Below, one piece after another: positions 34,521 to 43,484 of a stretch of DNA of 64,000 nucleotides; within the stretch, counting starts at the first letter, position 1, and each line of letters starts with the position of its first letter. The notes beneath the pieces are model-generated. The model was not told the origin of the DNA and did not search any database. It saw nothing but the letters and a program-made list of their open reading frames with translations. The DNA is taken from contig CALRNX020000007.1 of NCBI GenBank assembly GCA_943369665.1, forward strand, positions 62,001 to 126,000, written 5' to 3'. The DNA is from UKL13-3 sp943369665. GTDB taxonomy: Bacteria; Bacteroidota; Bacteroidia; UKL13-3. The translations under genes and the position numbers were made by a program.

Positions 34521-35063
34521 ATGGAAGCATTAAAGAAACAACAACAAGCAACACTAACCCTGATAAAAGGTGGTGCAAAAACAGAATATCAACGTATGAT
34601 TCTTGCCACATGGCAGGTTGCTCATTCAGCTCTTTGGGCTGATAAAGTTTTCACTCAGCAGGACAAAGAAGAATTCTTATCTCTGATTAGCTGTTACTAC
34701 CGTGGCAGCAAAAACAAAGTAGCCTGTTTCAAACAGGTCATACAAAGAATTCTGCTTGCCAGAAGATATGTAAACAGAAACAGCAGACGCTACATCCCTA
34801 AACCAGCAGACTGGCTGAACATCCATTTCACTTACGGTGTCTCAGGAACTAAGGGGTGGTTTGACCGCATCAAAGAAGAGCGTAAAAAAGTACCACATTA
34901 CAATGATGGTATTCAACTCTTCGCAGATGGTGTATGGACATTCGTAAATACACCTACCGCAGTTAACTACTCAAATCTTCATCAGGATTTATTTCAACGC
35001 GACCAGCATGACCTTATCGAAGTATTGCATCATCTGGTTGCTATTCGCCAATTCGGAAAATAA
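34521..35063 (+). CDS. Unassigned 180-aa protein
   Basis: A soluble, helical and basic protein (YQRMILATWQVAHSALWADK, RILLARRYVNRNSRRYIPKP). No family recognised. It lies right after a set of helically phased iterons and between two small DUF4248-like proteins, so a role in replication or control of the virus-like block is possible but only inferred. Confidence 0.6.
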   Translation: MEALKKQQQATLTLIKGGAKTEYQRMILATWQVAHSALWADKVFTQQDKEEFLSLISCYYRGSKNKVACFKQVIQRILLARRYVNRNSRRYIPKPADWLNIHFTYGVSGTKGWFDRIKEERKKVPHYNDGIQLFADGVWTFVNTPTAVNYSNLHQDLFQRDQHDLIEVLHHLVAIRQFGK

Positions 35064-35077
35064 TCACTTACATCATT

Positions 35078-35308
35078 ATGGAAAATACAATCATCGAGCA
35101 AGGGCAATTTATGCCCGCACCAATCCGCTCATACTCCCACAAAGAACTCACCGACCTGTACGAGGTAAGCCATGTTGTATTCCGTGGATGGCTTGCTCCG
35201 TACAAGCAAAAGATAGGTAAGCTCACCGGGAAAAGATATACCATCAAACAGGTACAAATCATCTTCTCGGAACTCGGACAACCACGTGTGGCAATCAAAC
35301 AAGCATGA
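35078..35308 (+). CDS. Small DUF4248-like HTH protein, second copy
   Basis: A 76-aa protein with the same pattern as 34064-34270 (YSHKELTDLYEVSHVVFRGW.., RYTIKQVQIIFSELGQP). It lies 14 bases after the 180-aa gene. The following gap to 35466 has no gene and may hold the promoter of the large operon, although no clean TAnnTTTG box was seen. Confidence 0.65.
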   Translation: MENTIIEQGQFMPAPIRSYSHKELTDLYEVSHVVFRGWLAPYKQKIGKLTGKRYTIKQVQIIFSELGQPRVAIKQA

Positions 35309-35466
35309 CCACTTTTCTAGTTCGTATCAGATCGTGTGAGTTGGGAAGAATTGCAAAGAATTGGAAGCATCACAACATACATCACTCTCAAATCTGAGAA
35401 CCAAGTTAAACCCGCACTGCACCTTTGTTTCCACGATTATCAGTTAAACAGAAAAGGACAAAAATT

Positions 35467-35661
35467 ATGGACATTAAAACATCAACTCAGGACTCATCCG
35501 GTACAAATATTTTTCTCACCGGAGCCATCCTCTTTGCAAATCTGGACTATTCCGGTTTAGGTGAATACGCACTCAAAGCAGCCATCGGTGGTGCAGTATG
35601 GATGGCTTTTAAACTGGCCAGTGATTACCTCGGAGAAAAGCTGAAACGAAAAGTTAAGTAA
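35467..35661 (+). CDS. Small membrane protein, first gene of the virus-like operon
   Basis: A 64-aa protein; the start at 35467 gives MDIKTSTQDSSG, and the longer frame upstream is not needed. One hydrophobic stretch (YALKAAIGGAVWMAFKLA) is followed by a basic tail (EKLKRKVK). The small size and membrane segment resemble virion membrane proteins of lipid-containing phages, but this is inference. The next gene starts 4 bases later. Confidence 0.55.
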   Translation: MDIKTSTQDSSGTNIFLTGAILFANLDYSGLGEYALKAAIGGAVWMAFKLASDYLGEKLKRKVK

Positions 35662-35665
35662 GACC

Positions 35666-36142
35666 ATGTGGAAGAAATTATTAATCGGGTTAGGTGTTGG
35701 AACAGGAGCCCTTGCGGCAATCAACTATTTCCGCAAACTCAGCCGGGCCAGTGCAGAACTGCAAAGTGTATCATCTATGCAGGTTCACAAATTGGATTTG
35801 AGTGGCCTCACCCTGCGGGTTGATGTAAAGCTTAAAAACCCGACAGCAGCATCTTTCAAACTCAAGTTTCCCTTCGTGAAACTGATCTATAAAGATGCTG
35901 TCATCGGAAGCTCTCAGGCTGTCAATACCGACATCTCACTACCTGCATACGGTGAGGCTGTTATCAACCAAATCATGATCAATATTCCGATCGTGGGCAT
36001 GTTCTCGCTAGGTATGGGGCTTTTCCAATCCCTGACCAAAGGAGAGGCTGTGAAGATGAATACACAAACCCTTACCAGTATCGATTTGGGTTGGAAAAAA
36101 ATCCCGTATGAAAAAACCGAAGAGATCACCTTGAAAAAATGA
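35666..36142 (+). CDS. LEA type 2-like protein with N-terminal membrane anchor
   Basis: A 158-aa protein: residues 4-22 are a membrane helix (KLLIGLGVGTGALAAINYF), the rest a beta-sandwich like LEA-2/WHy domains (GLTLRVDVKLKNPTAASFKL, AYGEAVINQIMINIPI). It probably forms a membrane-anchored beta domain. Close packing with its neighbours suggests co-expression in the virus-like operon. Confidence 0.65.
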   Translation: MWKKLLIGLGVGTGALAAINYFRKLSRASAELQSVSSMQVHKLDLSGLTLRVDVKLKNPTAASFKLKFPFVKLIYKDAVIGSSQAVNTDISLPAYGEAVINQIMINIPIVGMFSLGMGLFQSLTKGEAVKMNTQTLTSIDLGWKKIPYEKTEEITLKK

Positions 36143-36143
36143 T

Positions 36144-38069
36144 ATGGAAGCCTCCAGAAAAAGAAATATCCAAAGTGGGACGCAGTACGATCACCTTTTT
36201 GTGAAAGCAACCCTGAAGGACTACACCGTAAAAAAAGGCGCAACTGTAGCCGATACGGTCAGGTTCATCCCTAAAGTGGTTCAAGCTAAACGCTGGCAGA
36301 CGCAAAAATACACCAACGCAGAACTTAAAGGGTTATCGGTGTATGATGCCTGCAAGAAACTCTGGCAGTTCTTATATGACCACGTTGCCTATAAAAAAGA
36401 TGAGACAGGACTCGAACAAATCAGAAGTCCCAACAGGTTATGGCATGACAGATTTCGGGGAGTGGATTGTGATTGCTACACCACATTTATCTCCACCGTT
36501 CTGACCAACCTTGGCATCCCACACAAGTTGCGCATTGCCAAATATTCGGAGGACTATTTCCAGCATATCTACCCGATTGTGCCAATGCCTGATGGAAGCT
36601 ATATCACCATTGACTGCGTGGTGAATGAATTTAACTACGAAGAACCCTACACAGAAATTAAAGACACAACAATGGATCTACAATTATTAGACGGTATCGA
36701 GGAGCCGGAGCAGCTCTTAGATGTTGAAGAGGAAGTATACGGTATTGAAGAGGATGAACTCGGACAACTGGGATGGAGCCTGAAAAAACTCCGCAATACC
36801 AAGGTTGGAAAGATTGTGAGCAAGACGGGAAACTTTGTCGGCAAAAAGGTCATTGCCGCAGGAGCCAAAACAATCGCTAAAAATGCCGTAAAAGCCGCCA
36901 AGTATGGTGCTGATAAACTGCAAAAGGTTTCCCATGTACTTAACCGACTTAATCCGCTACGCTTGGGATTTTTGGCAGCCATGAAGCTCAACAGCTTTAA
37001 TGTGGCCCGCAACCTGAGACTGAGTTACCTCAACAAAGACCAGGCCGTGCAACGAAACGTCAATCCTTCTAAGCACAACTCCTTGATTAAAATCCGCAAT
37101 AAACTGGAGTCATTATTCCATGCTGCCGGAGGCAAAAGTTCAGACCTGAAAACAGCCATCCTGAAAGGCAAAGGAAATCAGGGAAACGACAAAGTACTTG
37201 CTGGTCTTGATGGTGTTGAAGATACTGACTTCGATGCACTCAATGGCATGGATGAAAACACCTCCTTGTATCAGGTTCTTGGCCCTGAGTTATACGCAAC
37301 CAATGCTGTTGTTACCGAAGATGACCTGCGTGGCGTGAGGGAGTTAGAAATGGACGGAGTAGAAGGATTGGAAGGACTGGATGGAACGAGTATAGCTGAC
37401 CAATATTACGTTGGTCAGGAACTGGCAGGGCTTGGTGAACCAGCAACCATATCCATTGCAGCGGCTTCAGGTGTGTTAGCCACGATTGCAACCCTGATTA
37501 AAAACCTTGGAAACCTTTACGACAAAGGAAAGGCTGTGGCTGATAACATCAAGCCCATTACAAATGTGGCCAAATCAATCACCCCTTCATCACAATCTAA
37601 TGCCCCGGCCCCGGAAACGCCAGTTGAACAGGAGACACCGCCTGCCATGCCTGCGCCTGTTGCCCCGCTTGCTCCAGCACCAGAAGCTTCGCCTGCTACG
37701 GATTCGGAAAACCAGCCTGAAACAACCACTCCTATGCAACAAGATGAAAAACCTCCATCCACACCAACGGCAAACTCAACCGCATTGGTTGTGAGCCAAT
37801 CAAACACTACCAAAGCAATGACGCAACAAACAACACAAGCAGCAAGCACCAGCAGCAAGCCCGGTTTCTGGGATAAGCACAAAAAGTGGCTCAAGCCAAC
37901 CCTAATTGGTGTAGGAGGATTTGGACTGCTTTACCTCGGTTACCGCCTGTTTACAGGAAACAAACCCAAGCCTGTCTCTAAACCTGTGAATAAGGGTTTA
38001 TCCGGGTTAAAGGGCAAAAAGAAAAAGAAAGCAAAAGGCAAAAAAACGGAGCCGATTGCGCTGATGTAA
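36144..38069 (+). CDS. Transglutaminase-like protein with LEGLDG motifs and C-terminal membrane helix
   Basis: A 641-aa multidomain protein. Residues 80-160 resemble a transglutaminase/cysteine-protease fold (RFRGVDCDCYTTFISTVLTN, then IDCVVNEF). Later there are short LxGLDG motifs (LAGLDGVEDTDFD, VEGLEGLDGTS), a P/A/T-rich linker (about 490-560), a membrane helix (LIGVGGFGLLYLGYRLF) and a lysine-rich end. It may process or crosslink virion proteins. It shares the LEGLDG motif with the next two gene products. Confidence 0.65.
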   Translation: MEASRKRNIQSGTQYDHLFVKATLKDYTVKKGATVADTVRFIPKVVQAKRWQTQKYTNAELKGLSVYDACKKLWQFLYDHVAYKKDETGLEQIRSPNRLWHDRFRGVDCDCYTTFISTVLTNLGIPHKLRIAKYSEDYFQHIYPIVPMPDGSYITIDCVVNEFNYEEPYTEIKDTTMDLQLLDGIEEPEQLLDVEEEVYGIEEDELGQLGWSLKKLRNTKVGKIVSKTGNFVGKKVIAAGAKTIAKNAVKAAKYGADKLQKVSHVLNRLNPLRLGFLAAMKLNSFNVARNLRLSYLNKDQAVQRNVNPSKHNSLIKIRNKLESLFHAAGGKSSDLKTAILKGKGNQGNDKVLAGLDGVEDTDFDALNGMDENTSLYQVLGPELYATNAVVTEDDLRGVRELEMDGVEGLEGLDGTSIADQYYVGQELAGLGEPATISIAAASGVLATIATLIKNLGNLYDKGKAVADNIKPITNVAKSITPSSQSNAPAPETPVEQETPPAMPAPVAPLAPAPEASPATDSENQPETTTPMQQDEKPPSTPTANSTALVVSQSNTTKAMTQQTTQAASTSSKPGFWDKHKKWLKPTLIGVGGFGLLYLGYRLFTGNKPKPVSKPVNKGLSGLKGKKKKKAKGKKTEPIALM

Positions 38070-38090
38070 ATCAACTAACTCAAAAAAATC

Positions 38091-38714
38091 ATGAGGACAA
38101 AAAACAAGTACGAAAAAAAATCCCGGCAGAAAGGGCTGTCCGGAACGCCAACGGCTATCACTCAGGATACCAAAGGCAATGTAAAAAACTCCCTGATGGA
38201 AACCGGAAAAGACTTGCTCATCGGTGTAATCGGAGGAGGTGTAGCGGGAGCCGTTATCGGCAGAGCCTCGCTGATTCTGGGTGCAGGTGTGACGCTGGCA
38301 TCCTACTACTTCGGAAGCCGCGAAGCCGCCATGTTCGGTGTAGGTATGATGGCCGCTAATGGCTTTCAGAAAATGACCGGAACGGTGAATGGCCCTGAAG
38401 ACCTCGAAGGATTGGACGGTGTAAAGGATCGCCTGCTCACCTTCAAAGACTCTTTCTCTCAGAAACTTTGGCTGGACAAAATCATCAAAAAGAAACCTGA
38501 TGCCAAACCGACCAATGGACTAGGTGAAGTTCAGTACTTCAACTATCCGCAACAGGAAGCCTTACCAGTTGGAGAAGTCGGAGAACTTGACCTGAGCGCA
38601 CTGGACAAGATCGAAGAGCAAATTAAGCAGCAAGCACGTCAGGCAGCTAAACCCGTATCCGGTGAACTGCCAGAAGAAAGCATCGGTGCCTTGGACGATG
38701 ACAAAATTTATTAG
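38091..38714 (+). CDS. Glycine-zipper membrane protein with LEGLDG motif
   Basis: A 207-aa protein with a long glycine-rich hydrophobic region (LLIGVIGGGVAGAVIGRASL.., residues 43-95) followed by the motif PEDLEGLDGVKD and an acidic C-terminus. Glycine zippers of this kind are common in virion membrane or DNA-delivery proteins. No known family assigned. It lies between the transglutaminase-like gene and the candidate capsid gene. Confidence 0.55.
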   Translation: MRTKNKYEKKSRQKGLSGTPTAITQDTKGNVKNSLMETGKDLLIGVIGGGVAGAVIGRASLILGAGVTLASYYFGSREAAMFGVGMMAANGFQKMTGTVNGPEDLEGLDGVKDRLLTFKDSFSQKLWLDKIIKKKPDAKPTNGLGEVQYFNYPQQEALPVGEVGELDLSALDKIEEQIKQQARQAAKPVSGELPEESIGALDDDKIY

Positions 38715-38779
38715 GCACAACCAAAACAACATTCCACAAGCAAATTCAACCAACAAGTAAAACCAAAAATTAACAACGT

Positions 38780-39508
38780 ATGATCGGATTATTAGAAGGT
38801 ACAGAAGAGTACAACAATCAGGGAGCATTGCTCGGAGTAGATGGTCTTGAAGGACTGGACAACGAGGAGTTACTGGGTGCGTTAAAACGCATGAACCCGG
38901 TAAAAAGACAAAAGACCATCAACAAGCTTACCGCTCCGCCACCACCAAGCAAAGGCTCACGTGCCGAAATGGAGAAACACTTTGGTGAATTGCCTGCCCA
39001 TATTCGCACGGCTTTGGCCAAAGGAGAACTCAGGTTGGCAGATACCATCATCTACTCCATCAAGCCTGTGACCTCAAAAACAGTGAAGCTGTTTGAAACC
39101 CAAGATGACAAGGAGATTGGTTTGCGCAATATCTCCAATGCCAAGCTTCCCAAAAATCAGGCAATGCTCGTGAGCGGAATTATCCTGCTTGCCGGGGTAT
39201 CAGCCGATGGCACCAAAGACAAAATCATGGCCACCAACTTTGATAAAATCGAAGGATTTCCGGCTCTTGCCAACGGTGAGTTCTCACTGAAAGCAAACAA
39301 AAAACAGATTGTTCCAGAGACCAGCAATAATGTGTTCAAAACCTCCAACATCCATATGGTTCCGATGGGATATTACAAACTGGCAAATCCCCGTCTGATT
39401 CAGGATGATATCCTCATCGAACTGACCATCGAACTGGGTACAATGGATGGTATTGCCAACAACACCCAAATTTTTGCGGGATTGCACGGAACCATCACCA
39501 CTCCATAA
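38780..39508 (+). CDS. Candidate major capsid-like protein
   Basis: A 242-aa protein. The N-terminus has the shared motif VDGLEGLDNEELL; the body is beta-rich (LADTIIYSIKPVTSKTVKLF, MLVSGIILLAGV) and ends in the kind of pattern seen in jelly-roll virion proteins (GYYKLANPRLIQDDILIELT). A 65-base A-rich leader precedes it and a strong hairpin follows, as for a highly expressed gene. The size suits one jelly roll with an arm. Identification as capsid protein is inference from context; no sequence match is claimed. Confidence 0.45.
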   Translation: MIGLLEGTEEYNNQGALLGVDGLEGLDNEELLGALKRMNPVKRQKTINKLTAPPPPSKGSRAEMEKHFGELPAHIRTALAKGELRLADTIIYSIKPVTSKTVKLFETQDDKEIGLRNISNAKLPKNQAMLVSGIILLAGVSADGTKDKIMATNFDKIEGFPALANGEFSLKANKKQIVPETSNNVFKTSNIHMVPMGYYKLANPRLIQDDILIELTIELGTMDGIANNTQIFAGLHGTITTP

Positions 39509-39536
39509 GGCAAAAGGTGATGTGCAGTGAATGGCT

Positions 39537-39561
39537 GGTGTGGGCCATGATGGCTCACACC
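39537..39561 (+). promoter_or_regulatory. Stable hairpin after the candidate capsid gene
   Basis: GGTGTGGGCCA pairs with TGGCTCACACC over 11 pairs (one G-T) with a TGA loop, followed by a T-rich stretch (ATTCTTTCTTT). It could attenuate read-through or stabilise the upstream transcript so that the capsid protein is made in excess. Confidence 0.65.
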
Positions 39562-39596
39562 CCATTCTTTCTTTAAAACTTCAAGCAGACAAAAAC

Positions 39597-39971
39597 ATGC
39601 CTAAGCAAAATTTTAAACGATTCGATATCTCAGTTGATCAGGCCAACAAAATCTACTCAAAAAGTTTTGAGCTAGATAAAACCATCACTGCCATCAAAGG
39701 TGTGCTGATCTCTTCCAACCGTGAAGACCTTGCCTATTTCCGGGGTGAACAGAAAATAGAGATCAACAAAGAGGAGTTCTTTCCCGATAACTACGAGAGC
39801 AAACTGCTCATGTCGGGAATCAATGTAGCTCCCAACCACAGGTACTATGATCTGGGTTCGGTTCCTCCGGGCAATGGCATTATCAAGGTGGATTATAAAG
39901 ACACCGATGACGGCAGAACCGTCTTTGCTCCCTACAGGCTGTTTGTATATGTGCAGTATGAAACCAATTAA
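39597..39971 (+). CDS. Small beta-rich virion-like protein
   Basis: A 124-aa protein; the start at 39597 (MPKQNFKRFDI) is preferred over the longer frame, which includes the hairpin. Strand-rich sequence (TITAIKGVLISSNREDLAYF, YRLFVYVQYETN) suggests a single beta sandwich. It is the first of three short genes after the candidate capsid gene; role as minor capsid or penton-like protein is inferred. Confidence 0.5.
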   Translation: MPKQNFKRFDISVDQANKIYSKSFELDKTITAIKGVLISSNREDLAYFRGEQKIEINKEEFFPDNYESKLLMSGINVAPNHRYYDLGSVPPGNGIIKVDYKDTDDGRTVFAPYRLFVYVQYETN

Positions 39972-39973
39972 GT

Positions 39974-40462
39974 ATGCTCAAGCAACAGGTCATATCACAA
40001 CAGCTCAGTATCACCCGCAGGGGAACAATCAGGCATTTTCAGATTCGCCTGCCCCGGCATGCGCACAAGGTCATTGCTATTGAATACGGAATCCGCATGC
40101 TATCAGCACTGCCTGCACTAGCGCAGCCAGCATCGTTTGCAGAAAGCCTCCGCTTTATGCCTTCGCGTGTAATGGGAGAACTGCGCTTGCAACATGTGGG
40201 CAAAGCCGGACTGTTTTTCAGTACGCAGGTTATGGAGCAAGATGCACACCTGAGTTACGGAGACTTCTCACGAACTGCCGGGTTTGTACCACAAAGCTGG
40301 ACGCACAGCGCAAAACGCGAACCTATCGGGGTGCAAATTGAACGGGAGGCTCCCATACTGCTTGGCGTGTATAAAGACATTGTCGGTGAAGATGCCGGAC
40401 AACATCTCTTGTACCATGTATTGATACACCTGTGGTTTGAAGCAAAGGAGGATGAAGTATGA
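39974..40462 (+). CDS. Beta-rich virion-like protein
   Basis: A 162-aa protein 2 bases after the preceding gene, with alternating hydrophobic strands (HKVIAIEYGIRMLS, AGLFFSTQVMEQD, HLLYHVLIHLWFEAKED). No family. The end resembles that of the preceding protein (long final strand with aromatic residues), so the two may share a fold. It overlaps the next gene by 4 bases. Confidence 0.5.
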   Translation: MLKQQVISQQLSITRRGTIRHFQIRLPRHAHKVIAIEYGIRMLSALPALAQPASFAESLRFMPSRVMGELRLQHVGKAGLFFSTQVMEQDAHLSYGDFSRTAGFVPQSWTHSAKREPIGVQIEREAPILLGVYKDIVGEDAGQHLLYHVLIHLWFEAKEDEV

Positions 40463-40782
40463 TCTCGGATATAGAATACCTGTCCCACAGAATGCGCGAG
40501 TTAGGTGTTAAGGATTACACCTTTCGCTACCGCCACTTTGTAATTCAGCCCGGTGAAACGCTGGAAATAGAAGCATGGCAAGAACTGCTGCTGCTCACGC
40601 AAGAGGTATGTGACATACAGATCAGTTCGGATTTCGGAGTGTTTGACCTGAGTGCAGATAATGCCAGTGAACTCCAATACGAACATCAGGGACTGGTCAT
40701 CATCAAAAACACCTCCTCGGCAGCAACTGTTCACGTGCGCTTTATTCAAGCCATACCCAAAACAACAAACAATGGAAATTAG
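40459..40782 (+). CDS. Small beta-rich virion-like protein
   Basis: A 107-aa protein (HFVIQPGETLEIEAWQELLL, VIIKNTSSAATVHVRFIQAI) that looks like a single beta sandwich. It overlaps its neighbours on both sides (4 and 11 bases), consistent with strict co-expression. Function unknown. Confidence 0.5.
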   Translation: MISDIEYLSHRMRELGVKDYTFRYRHFVIQPGETLEIEAWQELLLLTQEVCDIQISSDFGVFDLSADNASELQYEHQGLVIIKNTSSAATVHVRFIQAIPKTTNNGN

Positions 40783-41665
40783 TACACAACAATACGACCC
40801 GCAGAAAATTGAACGACTCCGGCAGTACCTTGAAAAACAAGCTGCCAAAGGTCAGGCCCGGTATTATGAGATCTACGTGGATACCCTTAAAGCCGTACCG
40901 CGTACCATAGACCTGAGCGACTTTGATTCCTATACAGAGTTTTTGGATGAAAACACCCAGAAAATCAAAATCCGTATCTACTCCACCCATCCCACCTCGG
41001 CCCAGCATGACCTGCATGTATTCACCCTTCAGCATGCAGAGCCGCAGAAAGAACAAGGATTAAGCGGTCTTGAGGTAAAAGCTGAAATCAACCGGGAACT
41101 CTCCCTTGCAAGGGAACGCTGGGAAGCCGAGCAGGTTAAGAAGGAACTGTCCGATACGCAAAAGGAACTCGAGCAGGCCGAACAATACATCGAAAAACTG
41201 GAAGGAAAACTGGAGGAAGCTCTCTCTCAAAGGAAAATCAATGACCGCAACTGGGGTGAGATTGCTTCGGTAGCACTGGAAGGTCTCGTCAGAAAAAATG
41301 CCCACATCATTGCAGCCATCCCCGGTGGAGAAAACCTAGCGGGTATCATCCAGCAGGATACCATGCAGCGCATCAAACAGGCCTCGCAAGCCAATGATCA
41401 AAAACAGGATCAGGAAAGCAGCTACTCAAAAGTTGAGGATGAACCCTCATTAACCGAGCAGCAAAAAGGCTACCTCGACTTTTTGGCCCAACTCGAAGAG
41501 CGGTTCGACCAACAGGAAATGCAAAAGGTGATGTTTATCCTCAACAGCCTCGCTGCCGATCCTTCACAGATCGACCCGGTTTCGCAGCTACTTGAGCAAC
41601 AGCCTCATCATACCAGTCCGGATGCAGAACCCGACAGTTCTGACAATGTTAAACCAACTTATTAA
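40772..41665 (+). CDS. Coiled-coil protein, possible scaffold or assembly factor
   Basis: A 297-aa protein; the start at 40772 (MEISTQQYDPQKIERL) is preferred since the longer frame overlaps the previous gene fully. Residues 110-160 form a strong coiled coil (WEAEQVKKELSDTQKELEQA). The C-terminal part is helical and Q-rich. Such features suit a scaffold or an assembly partner, but no family was recognised. Confidence 0.55.
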   Translation: MEISTQQYDPQKIERLRQYLEKQAAKGQARYYEIYVDTLKAVPRTIDLSDFDSYTEFLDENTQKIKIRIYSTHPTSAQHDLHVFTLQHAEPQKEQGLSGLEVKAEINRELSLARERWEAEQVKKELSDTQKELEQAEQYIEKLEGKLEEALSQRKINDRNWGEIASVALEGLVRKNAHIIAAIPGGENLAGIIQQDTMQRIKQASQANDQKQDQESSYSKVEDEPSLTEQQKGYLDFLAQLEERFDQQEMQKVMFILNSLAADPSQIDPVSQLLEQQPHHTSPDAEPDSSDNVKPTY

Positions 41666-41674
41666 CGATTAATC

Positions 41675-41857
41675 ATGAGTCAATTTACCTACAAAATCAG
41701 TTTCAAAGCTTCAACGCTTAAAGAAGCTGAAACAAAAATTCAGGCACTCACTGTGCTTTCATCCAAACTCACGGCTGCCGAATTGGACAAGCTTGCCGAC
41801 ATCGTCAAGAATGATCCAATCAAAACAGCAATGGCTAAAACCGCACTTGGCGTATAA
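41675..41857 (+). CDS. Small helical protein
   Basis: A 60-aa protein (FKASTLKEAETKIQALTVLS, then KLTAAELDKLADIVKND) made of two or three helices and lacking a membrane segment. It fits between two operon genes with gaps of 9 and 3 bases. Function unknown. Confidence 0.55.
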   Translation: MSQFTYKISFKASTLKEAETKIQALTVLSSKLTAAELDKLADIVKNDPIKTAMAKTALGV

Positions 41858-41860
41858 ACA

Positions 41861-42556
41861 ATGAATCCGGAAATAACCCAGCAGCAACCTCAACCTGTGC
41901 TTCAGCCCGGTTTAAGCCTCAAGGAAAAACTCCTGTGGTGGGGACTGGGTATTGCAGGTGTTGGTGGTGCTATCTACTTCGGACGCAAATGGGTGTTGTC
42001 GCTCAGGTCAGACAATGAGGAGAAAAAAAGTCTTGATGATGGCAGCGCAGCAGCCTATGCCAAACGCATCAAGATGGCCTTCGACAATGACGGCTGGTGG
42101 GGAACCAACCTCACCGAACTGCGTCAGGTCATGCGGCAGATTCCTTCCAAGGAGGTCTATCGCAAAGTGCTTGAGTCTTACCAGAAGCTCTTTGAACAAA
42201 GCATGCTCAGGGACATGACCGATGAACTCACCTCAAGCGAGTACAATGAAATGATGCAGATCGTTTCCGGTAAACCCGAAAAGGCCGGAGGCTCAAAGCC
42301 TGCACCTGTTCCACTTGCGCTGGCCAAGCGATTAAAAGCAGCCTTTGATAAAACCTACGGATTCATTCCCGGTACAGATGAAGAAGCCATCCGTGCCGTG
42401 TTCTCTGAGATACCCTCTCAAACCGTGTACATACAGGTGGGTGTGGCCTACTTCCGGGAGTATGGAAAACACCTGCCCGATGAACTAAAAAGTGAACTGG
42501 GAAGCAGCGATTACTACAACATGATGAAAATGATTACATCCAAACCAAAAGCATAA
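41861..42556 (+). CDS. Membrane-anchored protein with duplicated domain
   Basis: A 231-aa protein: one membrane helix near residues 25-45 (LLWWGLGIAGVGGAIYFGRK), then two related units: YAKRIKMAFDNDGWWGTN.. / SSEYNEMMQIVSGKP and LAKRLKAAFDKTYGFIPG.. / SSDYYNMMKMITSKP. The duplication is clear by eye. It starts 3 bases after the preceding gene. Likely an anchored structural protein of the virus-like block. Confidence 0.6.
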   Translation: MNPEITQQQPQPVLQPGLSLKEKLLWWGLGIAGVGGAIYFGRKWVLSLRSDNEEKKSLDDGSAAAYAKRIKMAFDNDGWWGTNLTELRQVMRQIPSKEVYRKVLESYQKLFEQSMLRDMTDELTSSEYNEMMQIVSGKPEKAGGSKPAPVPLALAKRLKAAFDKTYGFIPGTDEEAIRAVFSEIPSQTVYIQVGVAYFREYGKHLPDELKSELGSSDYYNMMKMITSKPKA

Positions 42557-42557
42557 A

Positions 42558-43463
42558 ATGGAAAACATTCAACAACAACCATCCAATACAAAACGTAAGA
42601 CCATTTTAGTCGGCATGGGTGTAGCCGTTGCAAGCGTGCTGGGATATTTCGGCTGGCAGTACTGGCGCAAAAAGAAGATACAGCAAATGGACACCTCTGC
42701 TGTAGAACAGCCGTCTTCACCTGCACAAAACAAGCCTTCCAGAACAACGACCCGCAACGACAACTTCCCCCTTAAAAGAGGTAGTCGCGGACAACGGGTG
42801 AAGGCTTTGCAGCAAGCATTGATAGCAAAATACGGAGCCTCCATTTTGCCTCAATATGGCGCAGATGGTGACTTTGGAAAAGAACTGGAAGATGGCCTGA
42901 AAAAAGCAAAACTGCCAACACGTATCGATGAGCGTACCTTTAATACCCTCACCGCTCAGTCTGGTTCTGCTGCCCCATTTTCTCCAGTTGCCAACCGCGC
43001 CCTGAATCACAAGCAGATAGCACAGGATATTCACCAGTCCATCATGCGCAGGGATATCAATGCAGCTATTGCGGGACTTCAGAAGCTTGACAGTACTGCT
43101 GACTATTCGGCTGTCAGCAATGCATTTCAATCCTATCGTGTCAACGGGGTAAAACAAACACTGGTCAACGGCTTGCTTAATACCTTTAAAGAGGCCACAC
43201 AAAAAGCACGTATTCAGGCCGAGTTCACCCGCATGGGACTCCGCTTTGATGGCAGCAAATGGTCGCTTTCAGGTATTGCCGGGTTAACGCTTATCACCAC
43301 CGCACCAACCGTAGTATGGAAAGACCAGAACACACCCTTGCAAGTGGGATCACGAACCGTGCTGGGTAAAGAAATCACCCGCAGAAACCAGCATGTGGTG
43401 TTTGAAAATGGCGGGACCAAATTTTTAGTGAAGGAAAGTGATGTCACTTACCTCACTGCTTAA
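42558..43463 (+). CDS. Membrane-anchored peptidoglycan-binding protein
   Basis: A 301-aa protein with a membrane helix at residues 14-34 (TILVGMGVAVASVLGYFGWQ), a PG-binding-1-like domain at about 70-130 (FPLKRGSRGQRVKALQQALI, YGADGDFGKELEDGLKKA), a helical middle and a C-terminal domain of beta type. It should anchor to a membrane and bind cell wall, consistent with a role in cell entry or exit. The amidase gene follows 21 bases later. Confidence 0.7.
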   Translation: MENIQQQPSNTKRKTILVGMGVAVASVLGYFGWQYWRKKKIQQMDTSAVEQPSSPAQNKPSRTTTRNDNFPLKRGSRGQRVKALQQALIAKYGASILPQYGADGDFGKELEDGLKKAKLPTRIDERTFNTLTAQSGSAAPFSPVANRALNHKQIAQDIHQSIMRRDINAAIAGLQKLDSTADYSAVSNAFQSYRVNGVKQTLVNGLLNTFKEATQKARIQAEFTRMGLRFDGSKWSLSGIAGLTLITTAPTVVWKDQNTPLQVGSRTVLGKEITRRNQHVVFENGGTKFLVKESDVTYLTA

Positions 43464-43484
43464 CCAACAATAAAAAATACTTCA

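Noticed and set aside
34426..34642. Frames of 61 to 68 codons on both strands over the iterons and the start of the 180-aa gene
   Set aside because: They arise from the 10-bp repeats and overlap a better supported gene.
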